In this document: in pieces, positions 1 through 9,058 of the stretch | Position numbering within the stretch: position 1 is the first letter of the stretch | Layout: the number at the start of each line of letters is the position of its first letter | DNA from: Gp6-AA40 sp035263125 | GTDB lineage: Bacteria > Acidobacteriota > Vicinamibacteria > Vicinamibacterales > UBA2999 | Reading direction: 5' to 3' | Assembly: GCA_035263125.1 (NCBI GenBank) | Contig: DATFRP010000203.1 | Coordinates: 21,757 to 85,756, forward strand | Length of the DNA: 64,000 bases | Notes under the pieces: generated by a model | The model's input: only the letters and a program-made list of their open reading frames with translations | The model's database searches: none | Told to the model about the DNA's origin: nothing | Program-made: the position numbers and the translations under genes

Positions 1-49
1 TCGAGATGCCGCTTGCCAGAATCTTCCGGGAGTAGAGCCTGACGACTCA

Positions 50-72
50 GGGCCGCCTGAGGGCGACCCCTA
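50..72. repeat. Degenerate copy of a GC-rich palindromic repeat
   Basis: GGGCCGCC and GGGCGACCC arms flank TGA, followed by CTAT. One arm position mismatches. It resembles the clean copies at 4301-4324 and 16252-16273 and lies just beyond the 3' end of the minus-strand gene at 88-1194, where it could help end transcription. Confidence 0.4.
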
Positions 73-87
73 TGAGTAAGGCGGCCA

Positions 88-1194
88 CTACGTCAGCGTA
101 TCGAGCGCTCGGGAGACGTCCTGGATGATGTCATCGGGGTTCTCGCAGCCGACGCTGAAGCGGATGAATCCTTCACCGATCGCGTCGCCGCCCCAGCGTG
201 CGCGTCGCTCGGCCATCGAATGCACGCCGCCGAAGCTCGTCGCTTCGCGCACGAGCGACAGCGATCGCAGGAACTGCTCGGCGTGAGGACGCGTCGCCAG
301 CTCGAAGCTCACCACACTGCCGAACGCGTCCATCTGGCTCTTCGCGATCGCGTGACCGGGGTGATCGCGAAGCCCCGGATAGTGGACGGCGGTGACGCGG
401 CGGTGTGTGGCGAGCACACTGGCGAGCTGCAATGCGGTCGTGCATTGCCGGTTGATGCGGAGCGGCAGCGTCGCGAGCGACCGATGGGCCAGCCAGACTT
501 CCATCGGGCCCGGGATCGAGCCGTGCTGAGTGCGCCACGTGCGCAGTGCGGCGGCCCGCTGAGGATCGGTCGTGGCGACATGACCGAGGATGATGTCGGT
601 GTGCCCGGTCATCGATTTGGTATCCGAGGTCACGACGAATGTCGAGCCGAGCTCGAGCGGGCGTTGCAGATACGGAGTCGCCGTGGTGTTGTCGACGACG
701 GTGAGGGCACCGTGATGCGCAGCGAGTGCGGTCAGGTGTCGAATATCGCAGACGTCGAGCTGCGGATTGGTCGGCGTCTCGATCCACAGCACGCGCGCCC
801 CGTCGACAAACGCCGCCTGCGCATTGTCGCGCGTCGGCGCCAGACGAACCGTCACACCGATCGTCGCCAGCCAGTTCGCGGCAAGCATGCGAATCGTGTA
901 GTAGCAGTCCGACGGCAGCACGATCGTGTCGCCCGGTTTGAGCGTCGTTCCGAGGATGGCCGCGATGGCGGCCATGCCCGAGGCGAACGACACGCACTCG
1001 CCGCCTTCGAGTTGAGCGAGCGCATCTTCCCACGCGGTCCACGTCGGATTGTGAAACCGTCCATAGGTGAACGCATGCTCGGACGGTTCACCCGGCGTCG
1101 TGAACGTCGACGAGAACTGCGGTCCCGATCGGAACGGACCAGGATCGTGGACGCCCCGATAGCCCGCGTGCAGGATGGCCGTGTCGCGATGCAT
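88..1194 (-). CDS. PLP-dependent Cys/Met metabolism enzyme (cystathionine gamma-lyase/synthase family)
   Basis: This 368-residue cytoplasmic protein belongs to the Cys/Met-metabolism PLP enzymes, which catalyse beta- or gamma-elimination or replacement on cystathionine, homocysteine or activated homoserine. The PLP-binding lysine is Lys193 in the block SDTKSMTGH. The YGR motif near residue 44, FASGMAA (70-76) and the VVDNT segment near 166-170 match the family. The length is slightly short of the usual 380-400 residues. The exact reaction (MetB, MetC, CGL or MGL) cannot be read from sequence alone. It stands alone; the next gene downstream lies outside the window. Upstream is a repeat-filled spacer shared with the divergent kinase. 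Confidence 0.9.
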   Translation of the reverse strand: MHRDTAILHAGYRGVHDPGPFRSGPQFSSTFTTPGEPSEHAFTYGRFHNPTWTAWEDALAQLEGGECVSFASGMAAIAAILGTTLKPGDTIVLPSDCYYTIRMLAANWLATIGVTVRLAPTRDNAQAAFVDGARVLWIETPTNPQLDVCDIRHLTALAAHHGALTVVDNTTATPYLQRPLELGSTFVVTSDTKSMTGHTDIILGHVATTDPQRAAALRTWRTQHGSIPGPMEVWLAHRSLATLPLRINRQCTTALQLASVLATHRRVTAVHYPGLRDHPGHAIAKSQMDAFGSVVSFELATRPHAEQFLRSLSLVREATSFGGVHSMAERRARWGGDAIGEGFIRFSVGCENPDDIIQDVSRALDTLT

Positions 1195-1216
1195 CGAAGC
1201 AGATTATAGGATCGCA

Positions 1217-1457
1217 GGCGTGGTGCGAGCGGGTGCCTCTCTCTGACGACTGTCGGTGCGATCCTGCCTGACGCTGGTCGGTGCGATCCTGCTGACGACA
1301 GTGGGTGGGATCCTGCGGACGCGGTCGGTGCGATCTTGCGATCGTCGGTGCGATTCGGCTGACGATCGTCGGTGCGATCCTGCCTGACACTCGTCACAGC
1401 CCTCGCACCGACAATCGGACGAGCCCTCGCACCGACCCCGTCAGTGCGCCTCGCACC
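1217..1457. repeat. Imperfect 20-25 bp tandem repeats with inverted copies
   Basis: A core GTCGGTGCGATCCTG or close variant starts at 1252, 1277, 1301, 1324, 1344 and 1368, a period of 20-25 bp. The reverse complement of the core (TCGCACCGAC) follows at about 1403 and 1427, with a partial copy at 1451. A partial TGGTGCGAG lies at 1221. The array fills the spacer between the PLP enzyme start and the kinase start, so it could fold into long stems or bind a protein. No coding function is evident. Confidence 0.75.
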
Positions 1458-1474
1458 TTGTATGATCGCCTTGA

Positions 1475-3856
1475 GTGGATTCAGTCAACGACGAACCGCG
1501 CGGCCGGCTGCGGGCGCTGCTGGCGTGGCTGACGGGCACGCAGCCTCCTCAGCCGAAGGCAGAACCTGCGCGGCACGACCACCCTGCTCGCCTCGGTCAC
1601 TACGCGATCACGCGCAAGCTCGGCGAGGGCGGCATGGGGGTGGTGTACGCCGCGCGTGACGAGCGGCTCGGGCGCACGGTTGCGCTGAAGACGATGTCCT
1701 CGCTCGCGAGCGACGAGACGGCGCGCAAGCGATTCTGGCGCGAAGCACGCGCCGCAGCCAGCGTCAGTCATCCCAATATCTGTCAGATCTACGAGATCGG
1801 TGAGGACCGGGGCGAGCTGTTCATCGCGATGGAGCTGCTCGAAGGCGAGCCGTTGTCGGAGGAAATGCGGCTGGGGCCGATGAGCGTGTCGCGTACAGCG
1901 ACGGTCGGACTCGGCATGCTCGCGGCGCTGTCGGCCCTGCACACGCGCGGAATCATCCACCGCGATCTGAAGCCGTCGAATGTGTTTCTCACGCCTCATG
2001 GCGTCAAGCTGCTCGACTTCGGGCTCGCGCGCCCCGAGATCGACGACGCGCGGCACACCATGTCGGCGATCACCCAGGCAGGGATGCTCGTTGGCACGCC
2101 ACGGTATCTGGCACCAGAACTCGTGACCGGCGACGGGATCGACGCGCGCAGCGATCTCTTCGCCGCCGGCGCCATCCTCTTCGAGATGCTCTCGGGGCGT
2201 CCCGCCTTCGGCGGACGCACGGTCGCGGAGGTCGTGCACGCGGCAGTGTACGAGCAGCCTCCGGCCCTCGGCGGGTCGGCCGGCGTCGCCGCTGTCGATC
2301 GCGTCATCCGTCGCGCGCTCGCAAAGCGGCCGGCCGAGCGCCCCTCGTCTGCCGAGGTCATGGCTGATGACCTGCGCGCGGCGGCGGGCGTCGACACCGA
2401 CTCGATCGCCGCTCGGGCTCATACGATGACGCGGCTCGTCGTGCTGCCATTCCGCATTCTTCGGCCCGACGTCGAGACCGACTTCCTGGCGTTCAGTCTC
2501 GCCGATGCGATCACGACGTCGTTGTCCGGCATCGGTTCACTCGTCGTCCGATCGAGCGCCATCGCCGCGCGCTTCACCGGAGAGGCGCCGGACCTGAACT
2601 CGCTCGCCACCGAAGCGGACGTCGATCGCGTGGTCATGGGCACCCTGCTTCGCTCGGGGGACCAGGTGCGCGCGGTGGCGCAGCTCGTCGAAGCTCCGGG
2701 CGGACGCCTGCTCACCTCCCAAACCGTGCAGGCGACGCTTGGTGATCTCTTCCAACTGCAGGACGAGATCGCCCGTCGCGTCGTCGACGCGTTGTCGCTG
2801 CCGCTGACCGGAGCGACGACAACCACCTCGATGGATCGGCCGCAGCATCCTCGCGCCTACGAGCTCTACCTCCGCGCGAACGAGCTGGCGAGAAACTACG
2901 ATGGCCTTCCTCAGGCGCGCGACCTGTACAAAGAGTGCCTCGATCTCGATCCGTCGTTCGCTCCGGCCTGGGCCCGTCTGGGCCGGTGCCATCGGGTGAT
3001 CGGCAAGTTCATCGAAGGCTCGCCTGACAGCGACACCCGCGCGCAGGAGGCGTTCGATCGCGCGATCGCGCTCAACCCGCGACTGTCGATCGCCCACAAG
3101 TTCTACGCGAATCTCGAGGGCGACACCGGCCGCGCGCAGCAGGCGATGGTACGCCTGCTCGAACAGGCGACACGTCATGGCAACGATCCCGAGCTTTTTG
3201 CCGGGCTCGTGCACTCGTGCCGCTATTGCGGGCTGTTCGATCAATCGCTCGCGGCCCACGCGGAAGCGCGCCGGCTCGATCCGCACATCCCCACCAGCCT
3301 CGAACAGACGGTGATGATGATCGGCGATCTCGAGCGTCTGCTCATCATGGAGACGGACCGCGTGACCGGCGGCGGCGATCAGGGGATCAAGGCCATTGGA
3401 CTCGGCTTCGCCGGCGAGCGCGATCGCGCCCGCGAGATCGTTCGCACGATGACGCCGGCGTCCCGCATTCCAACATGGCTGGTATGGAAAGAGTTTCTCC
3501 TCGCGTGGCTGGACTACCGTCTCGACGACATGCGGAACGTGCACGCGTCGTTGAGTGGCCTCAAGATCATGGACGATCCCGAGGCGATCTTTCAGATGGG
3601 ATGGCTGCTCTGCGACGTCGGTGACTTCGAGAACGGCATCGAGCAGATGCAACGCGCCATCGCCAAGGCGTACTTCCCGGTCCAGACGCTCACGCTGAAA
3701 CAGTTCGACAAGATCCGCAACGAGCCCGCGTTCCGCGCAGTCGTCGCAGAGGCTGATGAAGGCCGGCGCAAGGCGCTCGCCGCGTTCCGGGACGCCGGTG
3801 GCGAACGTCTGCTCGGTGGTGCGTCGCCGATGCTGACACACGAATCAGAGCGCTGA
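1475..3856 (+). CDS. Serine/threonine protein kinase with TolB-like and TPR domains
   Basis: This is a 793-residue Hanks-type kinase. The kinase domain spans about residues 41-305: glycine loop GEGGMGVVY (50-58), catalytic Lys72, HRD Asp164 and DFG Asp181, so it should be active. Residues about 318-440 (LVVLPF, then LADAITTSL) match the TolB-like module common after kinases and cyclases in Acidobacteriota. Residues about 450-780 form TPR-like helical repeats (ELYLRANELAR onward) that probably bind partners. No transmembrane segment is visible, so it is likely cytoplasmic. It starts with GTG; the next ATG is well inside the protein. The input signal and targets are unknown. Confidence 0.9.
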   Translation: MDSVNDEPRGRLRALLAWLTGTQPPQPKAEPARHDHPARLGHYAITRKLGEGGMGVVYAARDERLGRTVALKTMSSLASDETARKRFWREARAAASVSHPNICQIYEIGEDRGELFIAMELLEGEPLSEEMRLGPMSVSRTATVGLGMLAALSALHTRGIIHRDLKPSNVFLTPHGVKLLDFGLARPEIDDARHTMSAITQAGMLVGTPRYLAPELVTGDGIDARSDLFAAGAILFEMLSGRPAFGGRTVAEVVHAAVYEQPPALGGSAGVAAVDRVIRRALAKRPAERPSSAEVMADDLRAAAGVDTDSIAARAHTMTRLVVLPFRILRPDVETDFLAFSLADAITTSLSGIGSLVVRSSAIAARFTGEAPDLNSLATEADVDRVVMGTLLRSGDQVRAVAQLVEAPGGRLLTSQTVQATLGDLFQLQDEIARRVVDALSLPLTGATTTTSMDRPQHPRAYELYLRANELARNYDGLPQARDLYKECLDLDPSFAPAWARLGRCHRVIGKFIEGSPDSDTRAQEAFDRAIALNPRLSIAHKFYANLEGDTGRAQQAMVRLLEQATRHGNDPELFAGLVHSCRYCGLFDQSLAAHAEARRLDPHIPTSLEQTVMMIGDLERLLIMETDRVTGGGDQGIKAIGLGFAGERDRAREIVRTMTPASRIPTWLVWKEFLLAWLDYRLDDMRNVHASLSGLKIMDDPEAIFQMGWLLCDVGDFENGIEQMQRAIAKAYFPVQTLTLKQFDKIRNEPAFRAVVAEADEGRRKALAAFRDAGGERLLGGASPMLTHESER

Positions 3857-3968
3857 GTTGCGATCGACGGATCGATCGCTCAGCACCTGATGTCACGGCC
3901 ACGCGACGCGGCGGTTTCCGTCCGATGGCGCGGGTGGCGTGAACGCGTCAGCCGTGCTTCCTCATGTC

Positions 3969-4247
3969 TCATTCCTCAGCGTCGCGAGCGCGATCCTCCT
4001 TGCCGAATGCGCCGGCAACCTTGTGCGACCCCGGCGCGGGGCGTTCCACGTGCCGCGTTCCGGCTTCCTTCTGAGCGTTCGAACGCGTTCCCACTTTGTT
4101 GGAGAGCTCGCGATCCCGCATGTCGCCATCGCCCTCAGGGCTCTCGGGCGGCGCCTCCGGTGCAATCGCAGGATGATTGGTGCGTTCTCGTTCCTCCTCG
4201 TCGGGCGTTTCGCGATTGCTGATGCCGGTCGTGCGCGGCTGAGCCAT
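3969..4247 (-). CDS. Small hydrophilic, probably disordered protein
   Basis: This 92-residue protein is almost free of hydrophobic segments and is rich in Glu, Arg, Pro and Gly. It begins MAQPRTTGISNRETPDEEER and ends FGKEDRARDAEE. A strong ribosome binding site (GGAGG six bases before the ATG) supports real translation. Overlapping reading frames here lack such a signal. It has no recognisable domain, and the composition recalls stress-associated hydrophilic proteins. It is a lone gene transcribed away from the SnoaL-like gene. I do not recognise the family. Confidence 0.55.
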   Translation of the reverse strand: MAQPRTTGISNRETPDEEERERTNHPAIAPEAPPESPEGDGDMRDRELSNKVGTRSNAQKEAGTRHVERPAPGSHKVAGAFGKEDRARDAEE

Positions 4248-4300
4248 AGGTCCCTCCCTGATGCCGGGACCGGATCGGCCTGCAGAAGACCTGCCAAAAC

Positions 4301-4324
4301 GGGCCGCCTAGAGGCGGCCCCTAC
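4301..4324. repeat. GC-rich palindromic repeat (perfect 8-bp stem)
   Basis: GGGCCGCC, loop TAGA, GGCGGCCC, then CTAC. It sits between the divergent small gene at 3969-4247 and the SnoaL-like gene starting at 4404. It is the cleanest single copy of the palindrome family seen across this window. Confidence 0.7.
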
Positions 4325-4403
4325 GACTTCATTCCTCTAGAGTATGCTGTCGCGGTTTCCAGCGACAGACTGGCCCCGATGAGGGGCGGAGAGCGAGATC
4401 GCC

Positions 4404-5312
4404 ATGCACATGACGATGAAGCACGTGACCCTCTCGGCAATGGCACTGCTGTTGTGCGCCCCGCCGATCGCGGCGCAGAGCGCGATGAACGCAAAGGAAC
4501 AAGCCAACGTGAAATTCGTGCTGGACTGGTGGCGCGAAGTGATTCAATCGCGGCACGTCGAGCTGGCACCGAAGTATCAGGCCGAAAACTACATCCAGCA
4601 CAACATCAACATTCAGACCGGGCGCGCCGGCTTCCAGAAGTTCTTTGGCAGCCGCGGCGAGCCGCTGCCGATCGCCGCGGAGCTCTCGCCGAAGCCGGCC
4701 ATCGCCTTCGGCAAGGGCGACTACGTCGTCGTCATCTGGGAGCGCGAGGGAAAGGATCCAGCCGACCCCGCGAAGACATACAAGTACAACACCTACGATC
4801 TGCTTCGACTGCAGAACGGCAAAGTGCAGGAGCATTGGGACTGGGCACAGAAGCAGCCCAAGATTCCCTACGGTGGTGCGCCCGACGGCGTCGACTACAG
4901 CAAGGTTACTTTCACGCTGTCGCCGCAGGAGCAGAAGAACCTCGAGATCGCGACCATCGAGTTCAAGGACATCCTGCAATACGGGCATGTGGAGCTCGCC
5001 GAAAAGGCGATGGCGCCGACCTACATTCAGCACAATCCGAACGTGCCAACCGGCCGGGCCGCGTTCGTCGAGTTCTTCAGCCGCATTCGCAAGCCGGAGC
5101 CGATCAAGCCCGAGTGGAAGGACAAGCCGGCCATCACGATCGTGAGCGGCTCGTATGTGTTCATGATGTTCAAGCGGATGCTGATGGATCCCGACGAGTC
5201 GTCGAAGACCTATCCTGCGTTCTGGTTCGACATGGTCCGCGTCGACAACGGACTCGTGCAGGAGCACTGGGACGCGGCGGTCAAGAATCCGCCGGCGCCC
5301 GCGGCGAAGTGA
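4404..5312 (+). CDS. Secreted protein with two SnoaL-like (NTF2-fold) domains
   Basis: The 302-residue product has an N-terminal signal peptide (hydrophobic stretch at about 8-24 ending AAQS) and then two homologous SnoaL-like halves. Each half carries a matching signature: YIQHNINIQTGRAGF in the first and YIQHNPNVPTGRAAF in the second. Each ends with a VQEHWD motif. This is an internal duplication of one NTF2-fold domain within a single chain. SnoaL-like proteins are small cyclases, isomerases or binding proteins; the substrate here cannot be inferred. The kinase gene at 5338 follows 25 bp downstream on the same strand and may be co-transcribed. Confidence 0.8.
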   Translation: MHMTMKHVTLSAMALLLCAPPIAAQSAMNAKEQANVKFVLDWWREVIQSRHVELAPKYQAENYIQHNINIQTGRAGFQKFFGSRGEPLPIAAELSPKPAIAFGKGDYVVVIWEREGKDPADPAKTYKYNTYDLLRLQNGKVQEHWDWAQKQPKIPYGGAPDGVDYSKVTFTLSPQEQKNLEIATIEFKDILQYGHVELAEKAMAPTYIQHNPNVPTGRAAFVEFFSRIRKPEPIKPEWKDKPAITIVSGSYVFMMFKRMLMDPDESSKTYPAFWFDMVRVDNGLVQEHWDAAVKNPPAPAAK

Positions 5313-5337
5313 GCGAGCGCTCGATCGCATCGAGCGC

Positions 5338-8010
5338 GTGAGCCACGCGATGCTCGCACCTGGCACGCCACTGGGTCCGTTCGAGATCGTCGCACTGCTC
5401 GGCCGCGGCGGAATGGGCGAAGTGTATCGCGCCCGCGATACGCGGCTGCACCGCGACGTCGCGATCAAGGTCCTGCCCGAGGCGTTCACCAGCCATCCCG
5501 CCAGGCTGGAGCGCCTCGAACGGGAAGCGCGTCTCCTCGCCTCGCTGAACCATCCGAACATCGCGAGCATCTACGGTCTGGAGGAGCAGGGCTCGCTCCG
5601 CGCCCTCGTCCTCGAACTGGTCGCTGGTCCAACGCTGGCCGATCGTGTGCTGCGCGGCCCGGTGGCGATCGAAGAAGCACTGAAGCTGGCGTTGCAGATC
5701 GCCCAGGCGCTGGAAGCGGCGCATCATCGGGGCGTGATCCACCGGGATCTCAAGCCCTCGAACATCAAGCTCACCGCAGAAGGACAGGTCAAAGTTCTCG
5801 ACTTCGGCCTCGCCAAGGCCTTCAGTTCTCCGTCGGACGATCTCCTGACCGCGGCAGCGGCGGGACCGACGGAAACCGGGGCGATCGTCGGCACACCCGC
5901 GTACATGAGCCCCGAGCAGGCGCGTGGCGAAGCGGTCGGATTCCAGGCGGACATCTGGGCGTTCGGCGTCGTGTGCTACGAGCTCCTGACCGGTACATCA
6001 CCCTTTCAGCAGGGCAGCACCGCCGAAACGCTTGCACGCGTGCTCGATCGACAGCCTGACTACACCACACTCCCAGCGAACACGCCGCAGACGGTTCGGC
6101 GTCTCATTCGCCGCTGCCTCGAAAAGGATCAGCGGCGCCGGTTGCAACACATCGGCGACGCGCGCCTCGATCTGGAAGATGCGATCGCCAGTCCCGCCGG
6201 CGAGGATGCGACAGTTCACGGCTCGATTCAGTCCACGCCCGTACGACGGCAATGGACGTGGATCGCGGCGATCGTGGCGAGCGCGATTGTCGCGGCTGGA
6301 GCGGGATGGCTCCTGGGTCGACGCGTCCTCCCGGAGACCACACCAGGAACCTTGCGCGCATCGATGCTCTTCCTGGAGGGTCCGCACGAGCAGCCGTTCG
6401 GCATTCGCGATATCGCGATCTCGGATGACGGGACCTACGTCGCATACGCGTCACTCAGCCGGCTCTGGGTTCACGCACTCGATCAGAAAGACGCGGTCGC
6501 CATCGGACCGCCGGGAGACGATCCGTTCTTTTCGCCTGATGGGCGATGGGTCGGCCTGTTCAGGGCCGACGGCGTGATCAAAGTTCCGGTCGGCGGAGGT
6601 ACCGCCACACTCATCGCACCGACGTCGGCGAGGGCCGCCGGCGCAACGTGGCGTAGCGATGGGACCATCGTGTTCGCCACGAGCGAAGGGATGTTCCAGG
6701 TGTCTGCCAATGGCGGCGCCGTCACCCCGCTCGTCAGACCCGATCGCGGCCGGAACGAAAGTCTCTACGCCTGGCCCCAGTTCCTGCCTGGCGGTCAGAC
6801 GGTCCTCTTCACGATCGTATCGACCGATCCGGAAGGCAAACCCCAGATTGCACTCCTGGATCTCGAGTCACGCGCGATCAGGACGCTCTTGAACGGTGGC
6901 AGTTCAGCGCGATTCGTGCCGACCGGCCATCTCGTGTACTCGTCAGGCGCATCGCTCAAGGCGATTGCGTTCGATCCGGCCTCGGGCGCCGTACGCGGCG
7001 ACTCGGTCACGCTTCCCGATATCGAAATCACAACCGCGGTTGACAACGGTGCAGCCAACTTCGCGGTGTCCGACACCGGCACGCTGCTCTTTGCGCCGTT
7101 GTTCCGGGAGCGCGCGCTGCGAACACTGCAGTGGATCGATCGTCGCGGCAAGGAAGAGCGGATGGCCGTCGAGCCCGCTATCTACGAGTACCCGCGGGTG
7201 TCGCCCGATGGTACGCGTGCAGCGGTCGGGCGATTCACTCGCGGCAATCGAGACATCTGGATTCTCGATCTCAAACGGATGACCCAGACGCAGTTGACGG
7301 ACGGCCCGACGGAAGACATCCTGCCGGTATGGGCGCCCGATGGACGACGAATCTGGTTTGCCTCGAATCGAAACGGCAATCACGACGTCTACTCACAGGC
7401 GGCCGATGGTGCCTCGGAGCCCAGACTCGAGTTCGCGGGCGCGGGGTTTCAAACGCCCCAGTCGTTCACACCTGACGGACGCCAGGTGATCGTCTACGAG
7501 CGCTTTCAGGACATGAGCGTCCTCAATCTCGATCGGCCCGACCACGTCGAACCGCTGCTGCACACTGCAGCTGACGAGCGTCTCGGCCAGATATCGTCCG
7601 ACGGGAAATGGCTCCTCTACGAGTCGGACGAATCCGGCACGCGGTTCGAGATCATGCTGCGATCGTTTCCCGACGTGAGCCAGCGCCGCGAGAAGATCTC
7701 GGTCAACGGCGGGCGCTGGCCGCGATGGGGACCGAAGGGCAGCAACGAGGTCTATTACGTGAGTCTGGATGGCGCGATGATGGCCGCGTCGGTGACGCTG
7801 ACTCCGACGCTGAAGCTCGGAGGAGTGACAAAGCTGTTCGACTGGGAGAAGCCTCCTGTCGAGCGATCGGGTCTGCCCTATGACATCTCACCGGTCGATG
7901 GACGTTTTGTCGTGACCAAATTGATGGCCGCCGATCCTGGTGGTCCGACGAGCTTCTCTGTGGTGTCGAACTGGTTCGAGCAGCTTCGGAGACAGGGGCC
8001 TCAGAAGTAA
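5338..8010 (+). CDS. Membrane serine/threonine kinase with TolB-like beta-propeller sensor
   Basis: This 890-residue protein has a kinase domain at about 14-280 with the loop GRGGMGEVY (22-30), Lys44, HRD Asp137 and DFG Asp155, so it should be active. A single transmembrane helix lies at about 303-325 (WIAAIVASAIVAAGAGWLL). Beyond it are PD40/TolB-like propeller repeats to the C-terminus, recognised by blocks such as FSPDGRWVG, RVSPDGTRAAVG and WAPDGRRIWFASNR. The propeller is predicted to lie outside the membrane and sense a ligand or partner. The first codon is GTG; an ATG at 5350 is an alternative start just before the kinase fold. This architecture is greatly expanded in Acidobacteriota. 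Confidence 0.9.
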   Translation: MSHAMLAPGTPLGPFEIVALLGRGGMGEVYRARDTRLHRDVAIKVLPEAFTSHPARLERLEREARLLASLNHPNIASIYGLEEQGSLRALVLELVAGPTLADRVLRGPVAIEEALKLALQIAQALEAAHHRGVIHRDLKPSNIKLTAEGQVKVLDFGLAKAFSSPSDDLLTAAAAGPTETGAIVGTPAYMSPEQARGEAVGFQADIWAFGVVCYELLTGTSPFQQGSTAETLARVLDRQPDYTTLPANTPQTVRRLIRRCLEKDQRRRLQHIGDARLDLEDAIASPAGEDATVHGSIQSTPVRRQWTWIAAIVASAIVAAGAGWLLGRRVLPETTPGTLRASMLFLEGPHEQPFGIRDIAISDDGTYVAYASLSRLWVHALDQKDAVAIGPPGDDPFFSPDGRWVGLFRADGVIKVPVGGGTATLIAPTSARAAGATWRSDGTIVFATSEGMFQVSANGGAVTPLVRPDRGRNESLYAWPQFLPGGQTVLFTIVSTDPEGKPQIALLDLESRAIRTLLNGGSSARFVPTGHLVYSSGASLKAIAFDPASGAVRGDSVTLPDIEITTAVDNGAANFAVSDTGTLLFAPLFRERALRTLQWIDRRGKEERMAVEPAIYEYPRVSPDGTRAAVGRFTRGNRDIWILDLKRMTQTQLTDGPTEDILPVWAPDGRRIWFASNRNGNHDVYSQAADGASEPRLEFAGAGFQTPQSFTPDGRQVIVYERFQDMSVLNLDRPDHVEPLLHTAADERLGQISSDGKWLLYESDESGTRFEIMLRSFPDVSQRREKISVNGGRWPRWGPKGSNEVYYVSLDGAMMAASVTLTPTLKLGGVTKLFDWEKPPVERSGLPYDISPVDGRFVVTKLMAADPGGPTSFSVVSNWFEQLRRQGPQK

Positions 8011-8020
8011 ACCACCCCGT

Positions 8021-8923
8021 TCACTGCGGTGCCTCTCCGTACGGGGCCAGGCGAATGCCCACGGCCTTTCGATACTTGACCGGGACGCGGTCCTTGGTCG
8101 CCGGCTGATATTTCCAGCCGTTCACGGCGCGGCGGAGCTGCGCTTCGTAATTAGGCCGCAGCATCCCGGTGATGCTGACGACGGTTGCGGCACCCGTTTC
8201 GTCGATCAGGATCGTCATGACCGCTTCGACCGTCCTGGTATCCTGCCGGGTCGGGTGCCATGGGGGCATGGGCTGCGAAACGGTGACCGGCGGGGTCACA
8301 CCAATCGCACCGAGCGCATAAACGGCCGGCTCGGGCGGGGTCGCGGGGGTCGACGCGGGCTGAGGCGGCGGCGTTGGAGGTGCGACAGGCTTCGCTGTCT
8401 GGGTGATCAGGTCGAGAAAGCCGGTGGAGAGGACCCGCAGATCGTTGGATTCACGCGAGCCCAGCTTGTCGAGAGCATCGAGCTGTGCGATCACTTTCTG
8501 GAATCCGCTCTTTGCGCGCTCGGCTTGGCCGGCGTCGTACGCGCTCTTTGCATCCGCGTAGGTCTGGCGGACGAGCGACGGCAGCACACGGCGACGCACG
8601 TCGCGAAACGTCGACTGCACACGTGGCGACACCTGTGCGGGCTCGAAGGATGGATCCTTTTCGACGATCTGCTGAATCACCCTGCTGGCTTCGTCGTTGC
8701 GTCCCAGCGCCAGAAGACAGAGCGCTCGATACTGATCGAACTCGATCCCGGAGGGATTCTCGATCTTGTTGAGGGTGGCCAGCGCCTCCGCGTACTCCGC
8801 AGCGGCGTAAAGATCCTTTGCGCGCGCGAGTGCGTCCTGTCCAGTGAGGACAGTCGGTGCGAGCGCCACGAGACACCACGCGTACACCAGGGCCCTTGTG
8901 AATCGCGTGCTGATAGTCGCCAT
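8021..8923 (-). CDS. Periplasmic TPR protein with C-terminal TonB domain
   Basis: The 300-residue protein starts with a signal sequence or anchor (about 8-28, VYAWCLVALAPTVLTG). TPR-like helices follow (ALARAKDLYAAAEYAEAL), then a Pro-rich linker (about 185-205, APPTPPPQPAS) and a TonB C-terminal fold (about 215-300, ending KYRKAVGIRLAP). The TonB-domain signature is VMTILIDETGAA followed by a W-K-Y-x-P block. Such proteins couple to, or mimic, TonB energy transducers, but no ExbB/ExbD genes are nearby. It is convergent with the kinase at 5338-8010, 10 bp away. Confidence 0.8.
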   Translation of the reverse strand: MATISTRFTRALVYAWCLVALAPTVLTGQDALARAKDLYAAAEYAEALATLNKIENPSGIEFDQYRALCLLALGRNDEASRVIQQIVEKDPSFEPAQVSPRVQSTFRDVRRRVLPSLVRQTYADAKSAYDAGQAERAKSGFQKVIAQLDALDKLGSRESNDLRVLSTGFLDLITQTAKPVAPPTPPPQPASTPATPPEPAVYALGAIGVTPPVTVSQPMPPWHPTRQDTRTVEAVMTILIDETGAATVVSITGMLRPNYEAQLRRAVNGWKYQPATKDRVPVKYRKAVGIRLAPYGEAPQ

Positions 8924-9058
8924 CAGTGTCCCCCGCGAAAGGACAGACGGAGATCAGTGAGCGGGATGGGACCCATCGTAGTACGTTTCCCGCGAATGTC
9001 AAGACACGAACGTGGTTCGCGCGATCGAATTTGTGTATCATCCGTGGTGTAGTACTCG

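Noticed and set aside
1217..1457. CRISPR array
   Set aside because: Units are only 20-25 bp apart, with no unique spacers of constant length, some units inverted, and no cas genes.
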